Assembly: GCA_030278955.1 (NCBI GenBank)
Contig: JAOANR010000002.1
Location: 3,957,982 to 4,021,981 of the forward strand
From: Hygrophila difformis
Taxonomy: Eukaryota; Streptophyta; Magnoliopsida; Lamiales; Acanthaceae
DNA: 64,000 bases
Reading direction: 5' to 3'
Shown piece after piece: positions 23,545-34,400 of this stretch; position 1 is the first letter of the stretch; each line of letters starts with the position of its first letter. The position numbers and the translations under genes are program-made. The notes under the pieces are model-generated. The model did not search any database and was not told the origin of the DNA. It was given only the letters and a program-made list of their open reading frames with translations.

Positions 23545-25399
23545 GTAAGGTTATTAGATTTCCAACTCGAATTTTTGATTTAAAGCACAGGTAAACAATA
23601 TTTGGTTTTAAATGGGCTAAGGAGCCCAAAATAAAAAAAAATTGGCCATTGGGCCTAAAATCTTTTTAATGGGCCATTGGGCCCAAAAGTTTTTCAATTT
23701 TATTAAACAAGTCCGAGACACTTGTTGGAAGTGGAATGGGATGGACAGATGGAAAATGGAATGCTCGAATATTGGAATGTGCAATGAAGATGTGGCGGAA
23801 CGGATCTGCTATTTCTGGATAGCTTGGACTGTTTGGACAGTTAAAGCATCCAAAAATTTGCAAATACTGTTTTTAATTTTAAAATGGTTGACTTGTTTTA
23901 TTTAATAAAAGTGGGATGTGAGTGGTCCCATTTTTTATTTTTGAAAGGGATAGCAGTTAGGTGACAAAAATACTGCTATCTTACTCACACTAGTGTTCCA
24001 TTGGGAACAAAAGACTTCAAGTCAAACATTAAACAAAAGTAACTCTTTTTGTCTTTTTCTAAAGGGTTGCTTTTATTAAAAGTGGGAGCTTCTCATTGGG
24101 TGTTTGTACTATGTTTCCATAAACAAACAAACATTTATTCCCATGAGATTTCCAACATGAGAACAAATGTGCCCAAAAAGATCTTACCTCTTTATTACAC
24201 CAAAACAACACTGTAGAGGTCACATCAAGATCAATCAAACCAATAACATCAAGATATTCAAAACAATACCCAAATGTTCATCAGTTTGTTCTTCCCAGTT
24301 TTAAACTTCAAAATCTTTATCCATTAACAGTTTTCAAAACAAGTTCTCAAAAACTTCAAAATGGTGCTCATAACTGGGAGCACTCAAAAACCTCCAAAAA
24401 TATGAAAACAAAGATGCTAACGGGCTGCATTACACGATGAACACAACAAAAATGAAAATAAAACAAGAGAGCCCGAGGTGCCATGAACACAAAATGGGTT
24501 TACCCTCCCCTCCTTGGCTCGGGTCTAGGCACGGGTCCAAGATTTGGGAGGAGTCCATGAAATCGGTCCATAGTATCCCCTTAGAAAAAGGATAAAGGTT
24601 GCGAAGAACACGTGGTGTTCTTTCGGATGAGAGGAAAATGGGGGAAAGAAGATGGAGAAACTGAAGGAAGTTGAAATGACAAGTGAAAGTGAAAAGAAAC
24701 TGGAGGGGGTGGGGGGGGGTATAAATACTTGAACTTTTGTCGCGGAATCCGAGACTTTGTCGCGGAATAAGGTTCCGCGACAAGGCATAGCGACATTAGA
24801 GAGGTCGCGGAGTTGAAGTTTGGTCGCGGAGCAATGCTCCGTGACAAGGCTATCGCGACAAAGTTCAACATAAAGACAAAGTCAACGGGGGTTGAGTCGC
24901 GGAGCAGGGCTTGGTCGCGGAGTCATGCTCCGCGACAAAGTGCATCGCGACACCCAGCAGAGAAGGGTTAAGAACAAAAGAGGGTTTGTCGCGGAACGGG
25001 GCCTGGTCGCGATGCATGACATCGCGACAAAGGACCTTCCGTGACAACGAATTTTGAATTTTCAAGTTTTCTTGGACTGGGCCCGAGTGTGATGTTGGGC
25101 CTGAGTCCATTTATTTGATTTGGGCTGAATAAATTCAGTCCAAATAAATTCAAAATGCTGGGCTAAAAATTTAAATAATCCACTTGCATAAAATTAGGTT
25201 GGGTCAGTTCCATTTATCTGTGAATTTTATTTCGGGTATTGAATTTGTTCAATTTCCGAAAGCGTTTTCTCAGACTTATGGAACTAATCCAACCAAGAAC
25301 CTGGTTTTTCCATGTTACTCTTTTCTGCTCCTTCTTTTTGATGGTTCCGAACTTCTGCAAGACAGATAATTGAAATGCATTAGATTTTCTCCAAATATC
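23545..25399 (-). mobile_element. LTR-like segment, probable 3' LTR of the Athila-like element
   Basis: The right end reads TGATATTTGGAG on the minus strand and abuts a polypurine tract directly downstream of pol. About 670 bases in, there is a TATA-like TATTTATAC (24720-24729), preceded by TTTGTCGCGG half-sites at 24735-25040. This matches the U3 design of the 4.76-kb LTR. The left border is uncertain; TGTAAGGTTATT at 23546 is a candidate. No partner LTR is present because the 5' end of the element is cut at 31253. Confidence 0.5.
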
Positions 25400-25414
25400 A
25401 ACATCCTCACATTT
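25400..25414 (-). promoter_or_regulatory. Polypurine tract of the Athila-like element
   Basis: The minus strand reads TAAATGTGAGGATGT immediately before the LTR-like segment and after the end of pol. The adjacent inverted repeat CATTTAGAG...CTCTAAATG could form a hairpin. Confidence 0.65.
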
Positions 25415-25420
25415 AGAGTC

Positions 25421-28400
25421 TTAGTACTCTAAATGTTCAATTGATCTTTGGGTACTTTCTTGTCGTGAAACAAGTACTATATATATATAAAATGAAATTT
25501 TTGTGTTTTTAGTGCTGTTTCTTATTGAGTGTAAGCCGGGTCTGCCACTGCTTGGCTTTCTTTCTCCGAGATCGAAATGTCCGAGGTACTCTTTTAATCG
25601 CTGCCCATTCACCACTATATCGCCCCTATCAGTTCGGATCCTGACAGCTCCATTTTTGAACACCTCTAGTACTTCATGTGGTCCTTCCCATCTAGATTTG
25701 AGCTTTCCGGGGAACAGCTTCAACCTAGTATTGAACAATAATACATGTTGACCAACATACAAATACTTAGGTTTAATCCGGCGATCGTGCAACTTCTGGG
25801 TCCGCTCCTTGTAAATTCGAGAGCTTTCATAAGCTTGCGCTCGTATTTCCTCAATTTCATTGAGGTCCAACTTACGTTTGCTCTGAGCAACTTTCGGATC
25901 GAAGTTAAGCGTTTTAACGGCCCAGTAAGCTTTATGCTCTAGCTCTACAGGCAAATGACAGGCTTTTCCGAAGACCAGCCTGTATGGAGACATCCCGATG
26001 GGAGTCTTATATGCTGTGCGGTATGCCCATAGAGCATCATTGAGCTTACGTGCCCAATCCTTACGGGTTATCCCGACAGTGGCTTCGAGTATGTGTTTGA
26101 TTTCGCGGTTGGATACTTCGACTTGACCACTAGTCTGAGGATGGTAAGGCGTGCCTATCTTATGGAGGATCCCATTTTTACTCATTAAAGTTTCAAAACC
26201 TTTATTAATAAAGTGTGTTCCTCCATCAGATATCACCACCCTAGGTACACCAAATCGACTGAAAATGTTGTTCTTGAGGAACTTGATGACTTGGCTACCA
26301 TTATTGGTCGGTAATGCGACAGCCTCAACCCATTTGGACATGTAATCGACAGCTACCAAGATATAGTAGTTTCCACCAGATGGTGGAAACGGTCCCATGA
26401 AGTCAATGCCCCATACATCAAAGATCTCAAGTGTGAGAATCCCCTTTTGGGGCATCTCATCCCTCTTGGAGATGTTTCCTAATCTTTGGCATCTGTCACA
26501 GCCCTTCACAAATGTCCTGCAATCCTCATAGATGTGAGGCCAATAAAATCCACATTTGAGGACCTTGTGGGCCGTTCGAGCGGGACCATGGTGACCTCCA
26601 TATTCTGATTCATGGCATTTTCTGACAATTTGATAGGCTTCAAGCTCGGTCACACATCGCCTGATTATTGAATCGGCGCAGTGTTTGAAGAGATAAGGTT
26701 CTTCCCAGAAGTAACTTAATACATCTCGTTTGAACTTACTCTTCTGATGATAGTTCGAAAACTGTGGGGTTATTCCGCACGCCAAGAAGTTAGCGATGTC
26801 GGAAAACCATGGACAAGCTTGATTATGCAGATGCAACGCGAACAACTGTTCGTCTGGAAACTCTTCATTAACGACTTTTTCCTTTTTATCATTATCTAAT
26901 CGAGATAAGTGGTCAGCAGCACCATTATCTCGACCTCGCCTATCTTTTATTATGATGTCGAATTCTTGCAACAGAAGTACCCACCTGATTAATCGAGGTT
27001 TTGCATCTTGTTTGCTAAACAAGTATCTCAATGCTGTATGATCGGTATATACTATGGTCTTCGTACCTATCAGATACTGTCTGAACTTGTCAAATGCGAA
27101 GACTACAGCATACATCTCTTTCTCCGTGGTGGTGTAGTTAATTTGGGCTTCATTCAGGGCGTGACTTGCATAATGAATTACGCAATGTCTCCCATCCTTA
27201 TGCTGTCCAAGAACTGCGCCTACGGCGAGACCACTAGCATCGCACATTACCTCGAAAGGTAGTGACCAATCTGGTGGTTGCACTATCGGTGCAGAAACCA
27301 ACATCTTCTTGAGCGTGTCAAAGGCTTGGACACACGCTTCATTTATTAAGAAAGGATTTTCTTTACAAAGCAGATTAGTGAGCGGCTTGGCAATTTTAGA
27401 GAAATCCTTAATGAATCGCCGGTAAAAACCGGCATGCCCTAAGAAGCTCCTAACTGATTTGATCGAGTTGGGGAGAGGGAGATTGGAAATGATGGAAACT
27501 TTGGCTGGATCGACTTCAATGCCTGCACGAGAAATGCGATGACCTAACACTATGCCCTCAGTGACCATAAAATGGCACTTTTCCCAATTTAAAACCAAGT
27601 TAGTGTCCTCACACCTCTTTAAAATCTTAGCAAGATTGGTCAAACAATCTTCGAACGTATCTCCATACACAGAGAAGTCATCCATGAAGACTTCAATGCA
27701 TATTTCGATAAATTCAGAGAAAATAGACATCATGCATCTTTGAAAAGTAGCAGGTGCATTGCACAAACCAAAAGGCATCCGTCGATAGGCAAAAGTGCCG
27801 TACGGGCAAGTAAAAGTGGTTTTATCATGGTCTTCACTAGAAATAACAATCTGATTATAACCAGAATAACCATCCAAAAAGCAATAAAACTCTCTCCCTG
27901 CCAACCTCTCAAGCATCTGATCAATGAATGGCAATGGAAAATGGTCCTTGCGTGTGGCCTCATTCAGCTTCCGGTAGTCGATACAAACTCTCCATCCGGT
28001 CACTGGCCTGGTTGCAACCTCTTCTCCTTGCTCATTCTTGGTTATGCACATCCCTCCTCGTTTGGGTACGACCTGCACTGGGCTAACCCATTTGCTATCA
28101 GAGATAGGATAGATTATACCAGCATCTAAGAGCTTGATAACTTCTTTCCTTACCACTTCTTGCATAAGGGGATTCAATCGCCTCTGAGGTTGACGGGAGG
28201 GTTTAAACTCTTCTTCCATTAGAATCTTGTGCATGCAAATAGAAGGGCTTATTCCTTTTATATCAGAAATGGTCCAACCTATTGCATGTACATGTTTCTT
28301 AAGAATGACCACCAGAGCATTTTCTTGCTCTTGGGAGAGCTTAGCCGAAACAATCACAGGTAACTTTTTATGTTCCGCGAGAAACGCATACTTGAGATGG

Positions 28401-29215
28401 TCGGGTAATGTTTTAAGTTCAAGCTTTGGTGGACATTCAACGGAAGGGAGTAGTTTGCGAGAAATGGGTAGTGGGAGAACAGATTTACCTTCGGGATCCT
28501 GCATCAGTACAGGATCCTCTTCTTCCTCTTGGTTGGCGTCATCATGGAATTCGATGCCGTCAAACTCCTCCAGATCCCCTGTTTCGGGATCGGCAAAGTG
28601 AACGGCTTTGCATCCTTTGTGCTCCACGCCAGCAGGCTTCAGTACCTGCCTTGATAGTTCATCCAGCATCATTTCACAATCAAGTTCAGAGTCTGGCTCT
28701 TCCCTAACTATTACATTTTCAAATGAAAAACAAGAACTGTCATTCGGAAATTTTTGCAATTTCTCCATATCAAAGATGATCTCCTCGCCATCGACCCTTA
28801 AGGTGACTTTTCCGGATTTAGCGTCAATCAGTGCACCACCAGTGGCTAGAAATGGGCGTCCAAGGATAAGCGGCATTTCAGAATCCTCTTCAATATCGAG
28901 GACGATGAAGTCGACCGGGAAAAGAACCTGCCCGGTTTTGACCACAACATCCTTAAGGATTCCTACGGGCTGAGTGATCGATCTGTCTGCAAGTTGCAGT
29001 CTCATCTTGACCGGTTGAATTTCTCCAAGCTTGAGGCGAACAACCATAGCTAGCGGCATCACATTGATGCTTGATCCTAAATCACAAAGCCCCATACTCA
29101 CTTTGGCCTTTCCGAATTGTACTGGAAGTGTGCAACATCCGGGGTCCTCTTTCTTTTCAGGCATTCTCCTCTGAACGATGGCACTGCATGTGCTGTTGAG
29201 AATAATTACCTCTTC
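25421..29215 (-). CDS. Athila-like Ty3/gypsy pol polyprotein
   Basis: A long frame with 1247 codons from its first ATG (29164). It encodes the protease, reverse transcriptase, RNase H and integrase that copy the element's RNA and insert the DNA. Protease: catalytic DLGSS near residue 28 and LGRPFLATG near 101. RT: about 350-530, with [20 protein letters not shown] and FMDD at 493-496. RNase H: about 640-755 ([26 protein letters not shown]). Integrase: H/C zinc finger ending CDRC near 889-893, acidic triad D921, D980 and E1016. The order RT-RNase H-integrase is diagnostic of Ty3/gypsy. Wording such as DGYSGYNQI and GIDFMGPFP fits the Athila/Tat branch. No stop occurs within pol. It joins the gag frame across one in-frame TAG at 29216-29218. 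Confidence 0.95.
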   Translation of the reverse strand, partial: EEVIILNSTCSAIVQRRMPEKKEDPGCCTLPVQFGKAKVSMGLCDLGSSINVMPLAMVVRLKLGEIQPVKMRLQLADRSITQPVGILKDVVVKTGQVLFPVDFIVLDIEEDSEMPLILGRPFLATGGALIDAKSGKVTLRVDGEEIIFDMEKLQKFPNDSSCFSFENVIVREEPDSELDCEMMLDELSRQVLKPAGVEHKGCKAVHFADPETGDLEEFDGIEFHDDANQEEEEDPVLMQDPEGKSVLPLPISRKLLPSVECPPKLELKTLPDHLKYAFLAEHKKLPVIVSAKLSQEQENALVVILKKHVHAIGWTISDIKGISPSICMHKILMEEEFKPSRQPQRRLNPLMQEVVRKEVIKLLDAGIIYPISDSKWVSPVQVVPKRGGMCITKNEQGEEVATRPVTGWRVCIDYRKLNEATRKDHFPLPFIDQMLERLAGREFYCFLDGYSGYNQIVISSEDHDKTTFTCPYGTFAYRRMPFGLCNAPATFQRCMMSIFSEFIEICIEVFMDDFSVYGDTFEDCLTNLAKILKRCEDTNLVLNWEKCHFMVTEGIVLGHRISRAGIEVDPAKVSIISNLPLPNSIKSVRSFLGHAGFYRRFIKDFSKIAKPLTNLLCKENPFLINEACVQAFDTLKKMLVSAPIVQPPDWSLPFEVMCDASGLAVGAVLGQHKDGRHCVIHYASHALNEAQINYTTTEKEMYAVVFAFDKFRQYLIGTKTIVYTDHTALRYLFSKQDAKPRLIRWVLLLQEFDIIIKDRRGRDNGAADHLSRLDNDKKEKVVNEEFPDEQLFALHLHNQACPWFSDIANFLACGITPQFSNYHQKSKFKRDVLSYFWEEPYLFKHCADSIIRRCVTELEAYQIVRKCHESEYGGHHGPARTAHKVLKCGFYWPHIYEDCRTFVKGCDRCQRLGNISKRDEMPQKGILTLEIFDVWGIDFMGPFPPSGGNYYILVAVDYMSKWVEAVALPTNNGSQVIKFLKNNIFSRFGVPRVVISDGGTHFINKGFETLMSKNGILHKIGTPYHPQTSGQVEVSNREIKHILEATVGITRKDWARKLNDALWAYRTAYKTPIGMSPYRLVFGKACHLPVELEHKAYWAVKTLNFDPKVAQSKRKLDLNEIEEIRAQAYESSRIYKERTQKLHDRRIKPKYLYVGQHVLLFNTRLKLFPGKLKSRWEGPHEVLEVFKNGAVRIRTDRGDIVVNGQRLKEYLGHFDLGERKPSSGRPGLHSIRNSTKNTKISFYIYIVLVSRQESTQRSIEHLEY

Positions 29216-30280
29216 CTACTCAACCTGCCTTTTTCCTGAAATCAATTCTTTCAAGAACTTAGCATAGATGGGCATTTCGGAAATCATTTCTGTGAGAGGA
29301 ATGGTTATCTCTACAGACTTTAATCGTTGCAGAAATTTCTTGAATTTAAGATCATGTTCTTTATTTTTAAGACGCGCAGGATAAGGAATCCTGGGCATGT
29401 ACTTGTTATTAGCAATTTTTGGTGGTGAAGGGAAGGAAGTTGTACCTTCACCTGTACCCTTATCTGTTTCAGCCGTTTCAGGCGCAGCTTCAGTCTGCGA
29501 TTCGGCTGTCTCTTTTTCCGCTTCGTTCTCATTATCAGCTTCCTTACCAGCATTGTCAACAATGTCATCTTCTTCACGTTCCGCTCCAGTATCTGCTCCC
29601 TTTGGTCCAGCTAGTACTCTTCCAGATTTCAAGGTTATTGCCTTGCATTGCGGGTTCTTTTCCGCCGTGCTTGGCAATGTACCTTTGTCCCTTTTCTGCA
29701 TCTCATTAGCCATCTGTGTAACTTGGGTCTCCACATTTCTGATGGAGGCCTGCAGTTGATTGTTGATCTCTTTCTGACTAGTGATGAAATCAGTCATCAA
29801 ATTCTCAAGCCTTGAAGGAGGCTTTTGATTCTGATTCTGATTTTGAATCTGATTCCACTGGCCTTGGTTTGGGACAAACTGAGGCTGGAAACTCTGATTG
29901 GGCTGAAAGTTCTGGAAGCTCTGATTGGGCTGCTGGAAATTCTGAGGCGGCCTCTGCTGGATTTGAGGTTGGAAACCTGGATTCTGAAAATGTTGGCCCC
30001 TGTTCTGAACGAATCCCTGATTCTGCTGAGGGTTGAACTGTTGTTGCTGTGGCTTGTTCAAGAGATGTGAATTCAAGGCGTTGTTGTTTGAGTAAGACAA
30101 ATTCGGGTGTCTATTTGGAAAAGCTCCTGCATAGTTACAGCTCTCAGCTGTGATTTGCTCGCATGTGTCAGTTGCATGAGCACCTTGACACAGACCACAG
30201 ATCACATCAGTTTGCTGTCCCTGAGCAGAACTTCCAACTCCTTGATTTACAGACAACGCTGCCACTTGTTCTTGAAGTTT
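29216..30280 (-). CDS. Athila-like gag, C-terminal part
   Basis: About 350 codons in the same frame as the upstream gag and downstream pol. A zinc knuckle CGLCQGAHATDTC (CX2CX3HX4C) near the start is followed by a long Gln/Asn/Pro-rich stretch (FQNPGFQPQ-like). A linker with acidic runs and the MPRIPYPARLKNKEHDLKF segment follow, typical of Athila/Tat gag-to-protease regions. It is bounded by in-frame stops on both sides (TAA at 30281-30283, TAG at 29216-29218). Either stop could be a recent mutation; the gag-pol TAG could also be a readthrough site. Confidence 0.85.
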   Translation of the reverse strand, partial: KLQEQVAALSVNQGVGSSAQGQQTDVICGLCQGAHATDTCEQITAESCNYAGAFPNRHPNLSYSNNNALNSHLLNKPQQQQFNPQQNQGFVQNRGQHFQNPGFQPQIQQRPPQNFQQPNQSFQNFQPNQSFQPQFVPNQGQWNQIQNQNQNQKPPSRLENLMTDFITSQKEINNQLQASIRNVETQVTQMANEMQKRDKGTLPSTAEKNPQCKAITLKSGRVLAGPKGADTGAEREEDDIVDNAGKEADNENEAEKETAESQTEAAPETAETDKGTGEGTTSFPSPPKIANNKYMPRIPYPARLKNKEHDLKFKKFLQRLKSVEITIPLTEMISEMPIYAKFLKELISGKRQVE

Positions 30281-31213
30281 TTAAATGTCTGACTTCTCTA
30301 CTGTACCTACAGCACATAAACCACGAGGGGGAGTGAGATTACCATCATCAGTCAGAACAGAACGGTTGACACTCATGGCTTCAATCTTTGCCCAGGCTTG
30401 GTCCATCGGTATGTAAAGCAAATGTTGACCACCAGCAGCATCGAGCATGGATTTCCATGCTGGGGTCAGACCACTGTAGAACTTTCTCAATCTCTCCCAG
30501 TCATGGAAGCCATGTTGAGGACACTTTCTGAGCAGGTTGAAGAATCTTTCCTTTGCATCATACAAGGACTCGTCTGGTTTCATTTTGAATTCTTCAATTT
30601 TGGAGCGGCATTCATCCACCTTGGACTCCGGGAAGTATTTTGCTAAGAAGTTTCTGATCACATCTTCCCATGTAGACTTCTGATTTACGGGCAGTGACTT
30701 GTACCATGTTCGTGCTCCGCTTGTCAGAGAGAAGGGAAATAGCCTTAGTCGAATAGTGTTTGCAGATACATCACGATTTTTGATCGTGTCACACAACTCT
30801 AGGAAGGTTTGCAGGTGATCATGGGGGTCTTCATGGCTTGCTCCGGCAAACTGGTTACTCTGTACTAGATTGATTAGGGCCGGTTTCAATTCGAAGTTCC
30901 TAGCCAAGAATGGAGCTTGTCCAGGAATATTCAGATATGGCTCTAAAATCGGCTGCATGTAATCAGCAACAACTGCTGCTTGATGATTGTTCTCAGGCCC
31001 GCCTTGGTACTGCTGTGGGTAGTAGTTCTGAGGCATGAAGTAGTTCCTCGGATCATTGAAATCATTCGGATTCGGGGGATTCTGATGAGGGTTATGGTAT
31101 TGCTGATTCTGCTGGTTTTGGAAATTTGGCTGGTTTGGGTGGTTCTGGTTGTTTGGTGGGTTTTGATGGTTCGGATTGGGAGGGGGTGCCTCGAAGTGCT
31201 GCTGCTGCTCCAT
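30281..31213 (-). CDS. Athila-like gag, capsid part
   Basis: 310 codons. An Asn/Gln/Pro-rich N-terminus is followed by a Retrotrans_gag domain (about residues 105-255): EDPHDHLQTFLELCDTI, LRLFPFSLTSGARTWYKSLP, FLAKYFPESKVDECR and WERLRKFYSGLTPAWKSMLD. This is the capsid domain that packages element RNA. It ends at an in-frame TAA, after which the same frame continues. Only about 40 bases of leader remain upstream before the rearrangement joint, so the primer site and 5' LTR of this element are missing. Confidence 0.9.
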   Translation of the reverse strand: MEQQQHFEAPPPNPNHQNPPNNQNHPNQPNFQNQQNQQYHNPHQNPPNPNDFNDPRNYFMPQNYYPQQYQGGPENNHQAAVVADYMQPILEPYLNIPGQAPFLARNFELKPALINLVQSNQFAGASHEDPHDHLQTFLELCDTIKNRDVSANTIRLRLFPFSLTSGARTWYKSLPVNQKSTWEDVIRNFLAKYFPESKVDECRSKIEEFKMKPDESLYDAKERFFNLLRKCPQHGFHDWERLRKFYSGLTPAWKSMLDAAGGQHLLYIPMDQAWAKIEAMSVNRSVLTDDGNLTPPRGLCAVGTVEKSDI

Positions 31214-31253
31214 GTTTGGTGGGTTCCCACCTCCTTGTATGATCTGAGGAGGG

Positions 31254-31439
31254 GGAATTTTGATTCCTTTTTAATTTAAATTTCATTTCTCATCTTTTAT
31301 GATTCTTTATCCCTTTATCATGTTTATTATATTTATTTATTTATTTATTTTATTTATTGCATTTATTTTATATTGGAAAATTCTCGGGTATTACAGTCTT
31401 TACATTCATTTGAACTAGTTCCAAATCAACATGCGCTAC
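31254..31439. repeat. Duplicated insertion flank at a rearrangement joint
   Basis: This stretch repeats 16188-16373: the end of the solo LTR, its GTCTT duplication, the copia RT fragment and GCTAC. A few substitutions separate the copies. It directly precedes the right 4.76-kb LTR, where the element's primer-binding region should be. The joint shows the shared bases GGAATTTTGATTCC on both parents. Confidence 0.92.
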
Positions 31440-34400
31440 TGAAACTTTTGACAATTTCCCACACGAGCGTTTTCTAAAATATACCAGGTTAGATTTATTA
31501 AAAGAAAAGAGTTATGATTCACGGGAAAGGGTTTAGGGATATATCAAGATTATTAGTCTTCTTATTACTCAGGTATGGTGCTTTAATTTCAAATGGCGCT
31601 GTGGTCCTCTCTGTCATGAAACTGTTGACAAATCTCATGGCACAGCCGGGATAGGTTGACCTTCAGCCTGTCACACTGAGGGTCCCCGGCATATGTGCCA
31701 TGATACTTCTCATCAATTCTTGCCATAAGATTTCCTGCCATGAAACTTTTGACAGATTTCCACTACATGAGTATTTTTCCGAAATATCATGATCCTGGTT
31801 TGGGTTTTATTTAATGAAACCAATTTATGATGGTGGGGTTGTGATTAGGGATATATTTATAAGTAGTTATGTTTTTATTGCTCGTGTTTAAGAAACTGTG
31901 GCCCGAAAGCGCACGGTGTCAAAAATTGCAGTAATTTATAGTAAGACCGGATCGTTCACTAGAGGATGTGCGATAGAAGCAGGGCCCACGTCGTTTTACT
32001 AGATTTTCCATTCGTATTGCTCAATGGGTTTGAAAGGTGATTAATAACTACTGGCATGAATTTAAACTAGATTAAAAAAAAGCGATTAAATTACTCTACA
32101 AAGCGAATAAATCTATTCTAGAAAGCGGGTAAAGACTATTCTAAGAATGCGATAAACACTGTCTATGAAAGCATGGAAAAACTACATTGTGCCAACCGTG
32201 AAGCTGAATCACAATGTAGACAGAAGGGACAGGAGGAAAAGAATGAAAATTTGACAAGATTTAGATATAGCAGTATTAAACTTCCATTTTTATACACAGA
32301 TCTTTGTTTGGGATAATTCTATCAGATAGCTAGTTCTCATGCTCTCAATTATGCTTTCCCTTTAACAGACAGGTACTTACAATACGAGTTTACATGTTCT
32401 TAAGACCACAAATTCTAAGATACCACAGATTCGTAACTGCCCTGGCCTGGGTGTGTTACTTCCTCTGTGGTGGAAAAGCAACACCCGACATATCATTTAT
32501 TGAAATGCCAAGTACTACTATCATTCCCCCATGTCACACCCAAAGATTCTAATTAAGCCCTAAACTATCCCTTAACTGTCAATCCTAGTAGCAGTTACGC
32601 AACTCTTAATACAACCGAGTGACCTCTAATGAAAGCGGTTAAAAGAAAGCAGTAATGAAAGCATTTTAAAACCTATCACTCGGAGGTTTTGAAGGTCTGA
32701 CCCTGGTAGTAAAAGACAGCTCCCCATCAGGATGAAGGAGTGTGGATCAAGAATTCCCGGCTCTTGGTGAATCACTAGTGTGTTCACTTCCTTCCGGGTG
32801 ATTATGAGATACAAACTAATGAAACGAACTAATGATTTAGTTCGTTCCGGATGCACTCACTCAGGACTCAAAAATAGGCTTTGGCAGAAGAGGATAGCAG
32901 TTGAAAGAAAACTCAACCCTATCTTAGAAAATAGCCAAGGCCTGGATGATGTTCCTCTGAGATTATTTACTACACTGTATTTGAGTCCAAGTGGACCCCA
33001 TCTCGGTGTAATATTTAATCTTAGATTTCCAACAAACAGCAATTTTGGAAAATAATGGATTTGAAAATCATTCCCTAAACAGGTACTAGATTCTCAGTTA
33101 AAACACAGACCCTTTCAGTCTAGGCGAGACCTAATCGCTGAATCTGATTCCGACTTCCCGCAATCAACCCTTGACAGAATATGAATTAGTCATAACTGAA
33201 GAATTTATCCCTTACTGAGATCCGGTTTTTATAAAGAGATTTTTGTTGGAAATTTAACACGCAATATCTGTTTAAGATCTAGACTTCTAGTGTCCAAGGG
33301 AAGGATCCCAAAATAATTACAGACCACAATAATACATAATATTATCATGCATAAAGATATAGGGAAGTGTAAAATTAATTGACCCAAAATATAGATGTGG
33401 GTCTAGACAGAAGGTGAAACACAGATATGAAGTGGTGAAGAGACCAAAGTAATGGCAGAATAATCAGGTGGACTGTAAACATCTACTGTCCAATTTCCCA
33501 ATTACTCGGATGGAGCGAATTTAGACAGCTTAGACCCTATAATGGTAGTGTCAATACCAGTTGGGTCTCCACTGTCTGTGAATTCGGATAAAAACCTACA
33601 TGCTTCCCTTCTATAATGATCGTCAGTTAGCATTGACTGATGCCAAATGAATCCCATTACAGATCGGAATTTGGGTTTGGAAATTAAGATAAGAAAAGTA
33701 AAACTGTATCTGGATGGAAGTCAGCCGAGCATCTATTATAACCCTGAATGGGCGAACCGCCAAGGCTTCCACTGACAGTCATCCAGACCATGCAAAATAA
33801 CACTTAGTAATTAATACCCAGAATACGAGCTAGTTATCCATGAGGGAATACCCGCCAACATTAGTCTGATGTATTCTTTACTAATTGTTCCACACAACAC
33901 GCAAAGACAAAATCAATAAGAAGTAAAAGAAGATTCCTTGTATGAGAGACATTGGTTTCTCATGCAAGGTTGTGGATTGGGTCCACAATTGATGGTCTTA
34001 AATAATCCTTCCTACCATAATTAATTACAGTCCGGATTATCTGCTTAAGTCATCAAGATTTTGTTTATAGAGGAGCATTTTACTGGCAATTGAACAAAGG
34101 TCCTTTAATCATGATGATCATTGATGTTGGATTATTGCTAATCTCAATCTTTAATCATTAATGAGTCAAGGGTTCAATCAATTAAGTGATGAAAATGGAG
34201 AATCAAAATTTGGGCAGCATAACACCCTATATTGTAATTCCAGAATGTTACACCTTAACCCGTGGGGTTATGATGTGAGTGTTGCAATATAATATAGGAA
34301 GAGAATGAAGATTGTTTGAGGTTAAATAGAGAGAAGGGAATCTTTGTCGCGATACCATAAATTTTGTCGCGGACCGAGGTCCGCGACATGGGTATCCCGA

